From an uncultured delta proteobacterium (GTDB taxonomy: Bacteria > Desulfobacterota > Desulfovibrionia > Desulfovibrionales > Desulfovibrionaceae), in contig CAIMRY010000002.1 in NCBI GenBank assembly GCA_903843965.1, positions 1 through 32,588 of the forward strand: a stretch of 32,588 nucleotides of DNA, written 5' to 3'. A program made the position numbers and the translations under genes. Under the pieces are notes generated by a model, which was given only the letters and a program-made list of their open reading frames with translations, was not told the DNA's origin and searched no databases. Positions 31,726-32,588 of the stretch are shown here, in pieces. Position 1 is the stretch's first letter, and each line of letters opens with the position of its first letter.

Positions 31726-32588
31726 ATGAACGGACTGCGAATTCTCTCTTCTCTTCTGCTCGTTATCTGCCTCGCCCACCCGGCGCAGGCGCAAGACTAC
31801 ACTCCCCCGGACATGAGCGACCCGCTCGTGCTGCGCCTGCTGTGCGACAGCACGCCGGAACATACCATCTATGGTCCCGGCTACAGCCAGGCGTCCATCT
31901 TCTCCCTGCCCGAGGCGGGCGGCGGCGAGCGCCTGTACGTCGGGTTCGTGCGCGACCTGCGCAACGCGGACAGCCGCCAGTCCTTCTGGCGCGGCCCCGT
32001 GGCCACCTACTGGGAGGGGCTCAGGCCCGTGCCGGAGCACAAATCCCTGTACACCGCGCCAAACCCCACCCGCTACAGGCTGGACCTCCTGACCCGGCTG
32101 CCGAACGGTCGCCTGGAAAAGGCCGCCATGGAGATCGATCTGGACTCCACCCCCCCGCGCCTGCTGTTGGTGGGGAGCGGGCCGGGCCAGCCCAAGTACC
32201 TGGACTCCCAGCCCCTGGGCGATGAGCTTCCCATGAGCGGGGCGCTCAAACTCCTGACGCGCATGCGCCAGCAGGCCACCGCCGACACCAGGGTGCTGGG
32301 CCTGCGCGCATATGCCATTGTTATGGGCGAAGGGGGGGACTATGCCAGGATAACCCCTTGGGGCAAGGACAGCAGCAAAAGTCCCTACCTGCTGGCCGTG
32401 TGCAACAAGGACGACCTGAGCCAAAGCGCCCTGCACTTCCTGCCGCTGCGCATCAACGGCTGGAAGTTCGACAAGCTTCTGTTCATGCCCGAACGCGGCG
32501 ACGAGAACGGAACCTTCGAAGTTCAAATGTTCTCCCTCTACTGGGGGCCAAGCGTTGAAGGGCCGAAAACGCTGCTGGGCAGCCGGAC
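31726..32588 (+). CDS. Secreted partner protein of module 2 (3' end outside window)
   Basis: At least 287 residues, open to the window's end. The start is the ATG at 31726, with GGGGA just upstream; an in-frame ATG at 31720 is possible. A clear signal peptide (LRILSSLLLVICLAHPAQA, cleavage before QDY) leads to a mature region homologous to the module-1 partner: PLVLRLLCDST / LAVRLFCFAES, SLPEAGGGERLYVGF / VPETGGSRLLAAY, YWEGLRPVPE / RWGNLRPAPG, EIDLDSTPPRLL / ELDLGANPPVLR. It has no membrane helix and no known family. It starts 17 bases after the M15-like gene's stop, so they are cotranscribed. A periplasmic immunity protein is the leading idea; a secreted accessory enzyme is the alternative. 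Confidence 0.75.
   Translation, partial: MNGLRILSSLLLVICLAHPAQAQDYTPPDMSDPLVLRLLCDSTPEHTIYGPGYSQASIFSLPEAGGGERLYVGFVRDLRNADSRQSFWRGPVATYWEGLRPVPEHKSLYTAPNPTRYRLDLLTRLPNGRLEKAAMEIDLDSTPPRLLLVGSGPGQPKYLDSQPLGDELPMSGALKLLTRMRQQATADTRVLGLRAYAIVMGEGGDYARITPWGKDSSKSPYLLAVCNKDDLSQSALHFLPLRINGWKFDKLLFMPERGDENGTFEVQMFSLYWGPSVEGPKTLLGSR

Overview
The window is GC-rich, with densely packed genes. It reads as a piece of chromosome from a Gram-negative, anaerobic-lineage bacterium, most likely a Desulfovibrio-like member of the Desulfobacterota. The clues are lpxK (lipopolysaccharide), a membrane protein carrying eight haem-c motifs, a DsrE-type sulfur-transfer protein, a putative sulfate/sulfite-type exporter, and a TTGTGA-N6-TCACAA operator of the CRP/FNR class. 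This is inference from gene content; there is no rRNA or other phylogenetic marker in the window.

1-3120 is a degraded Rhs cassette array. The 3' end of an rhs gene is followed by three progressively shorter scraps of Rhs 3' sequence. Each C-terminal tip is followed by a tiny (67-68 aa) two-helix membrane protein; there are four of these, in two related classes (A, B, B, A). Where tips survive, tip type and protein class change together, which is what a toxin-immunity array would look like. 3203-7408 is an operon-like signalling module: an orphan NMT1/THI5-like periplasmic binding protein, a membrane sensor with a SpoIIE/RsbU-type PP2C phosphatase, a STAS antagonist and an RsbW-like HATPase kinase. 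7409-14599 holds housekeeping genes: a universal stress protein behind an operator-containing promoter, a PP-loop tRNA-thiolation-type enzyme, a BI-1 family membrane protein, lpxK and RNase R.

14661-16566 (minus) is a lower-GC ATPase + Toprim pair resembling known two-gene phage-defence modules. 16651-21286 (minus) is a respiratory cluster: two cytochrome-bd-superfamily membrane subunits, one fused to an octahaem cytochrome c, then an ABM-like protein, a DsrE-like protein and a fragment of a second ABM-like gene. 21426-24050 carries coaX and eno. 24108-25250 is a strongly AT-rich orphan gene with proteasome-like (Ntn) motifs, bracketed by two related terminators.

25357-27629 and 30708-32588 are two copies of one module. 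Each has a nearly identical 60-bp upstream element, then a leaderless M15-like zinc peptidase, then a signal-peptide-bearing partner protein (copy 1 also has a small secreted M15-like protein, and its partner has a stop at codon 3). Leaderless peptidoglycan-type hydrolases paired with periplasmic partners suggest effector-immunity pairs. Between the copies are two small conserved-looking hypotheticals and a YeiH-type exporter with a small membrane partner. The genome also seems prone to short tandem repeats (12-21 bp), both in leaders and inside genes. No tRNA, rRNA, CRISPR array or insertion sequence was recognised.
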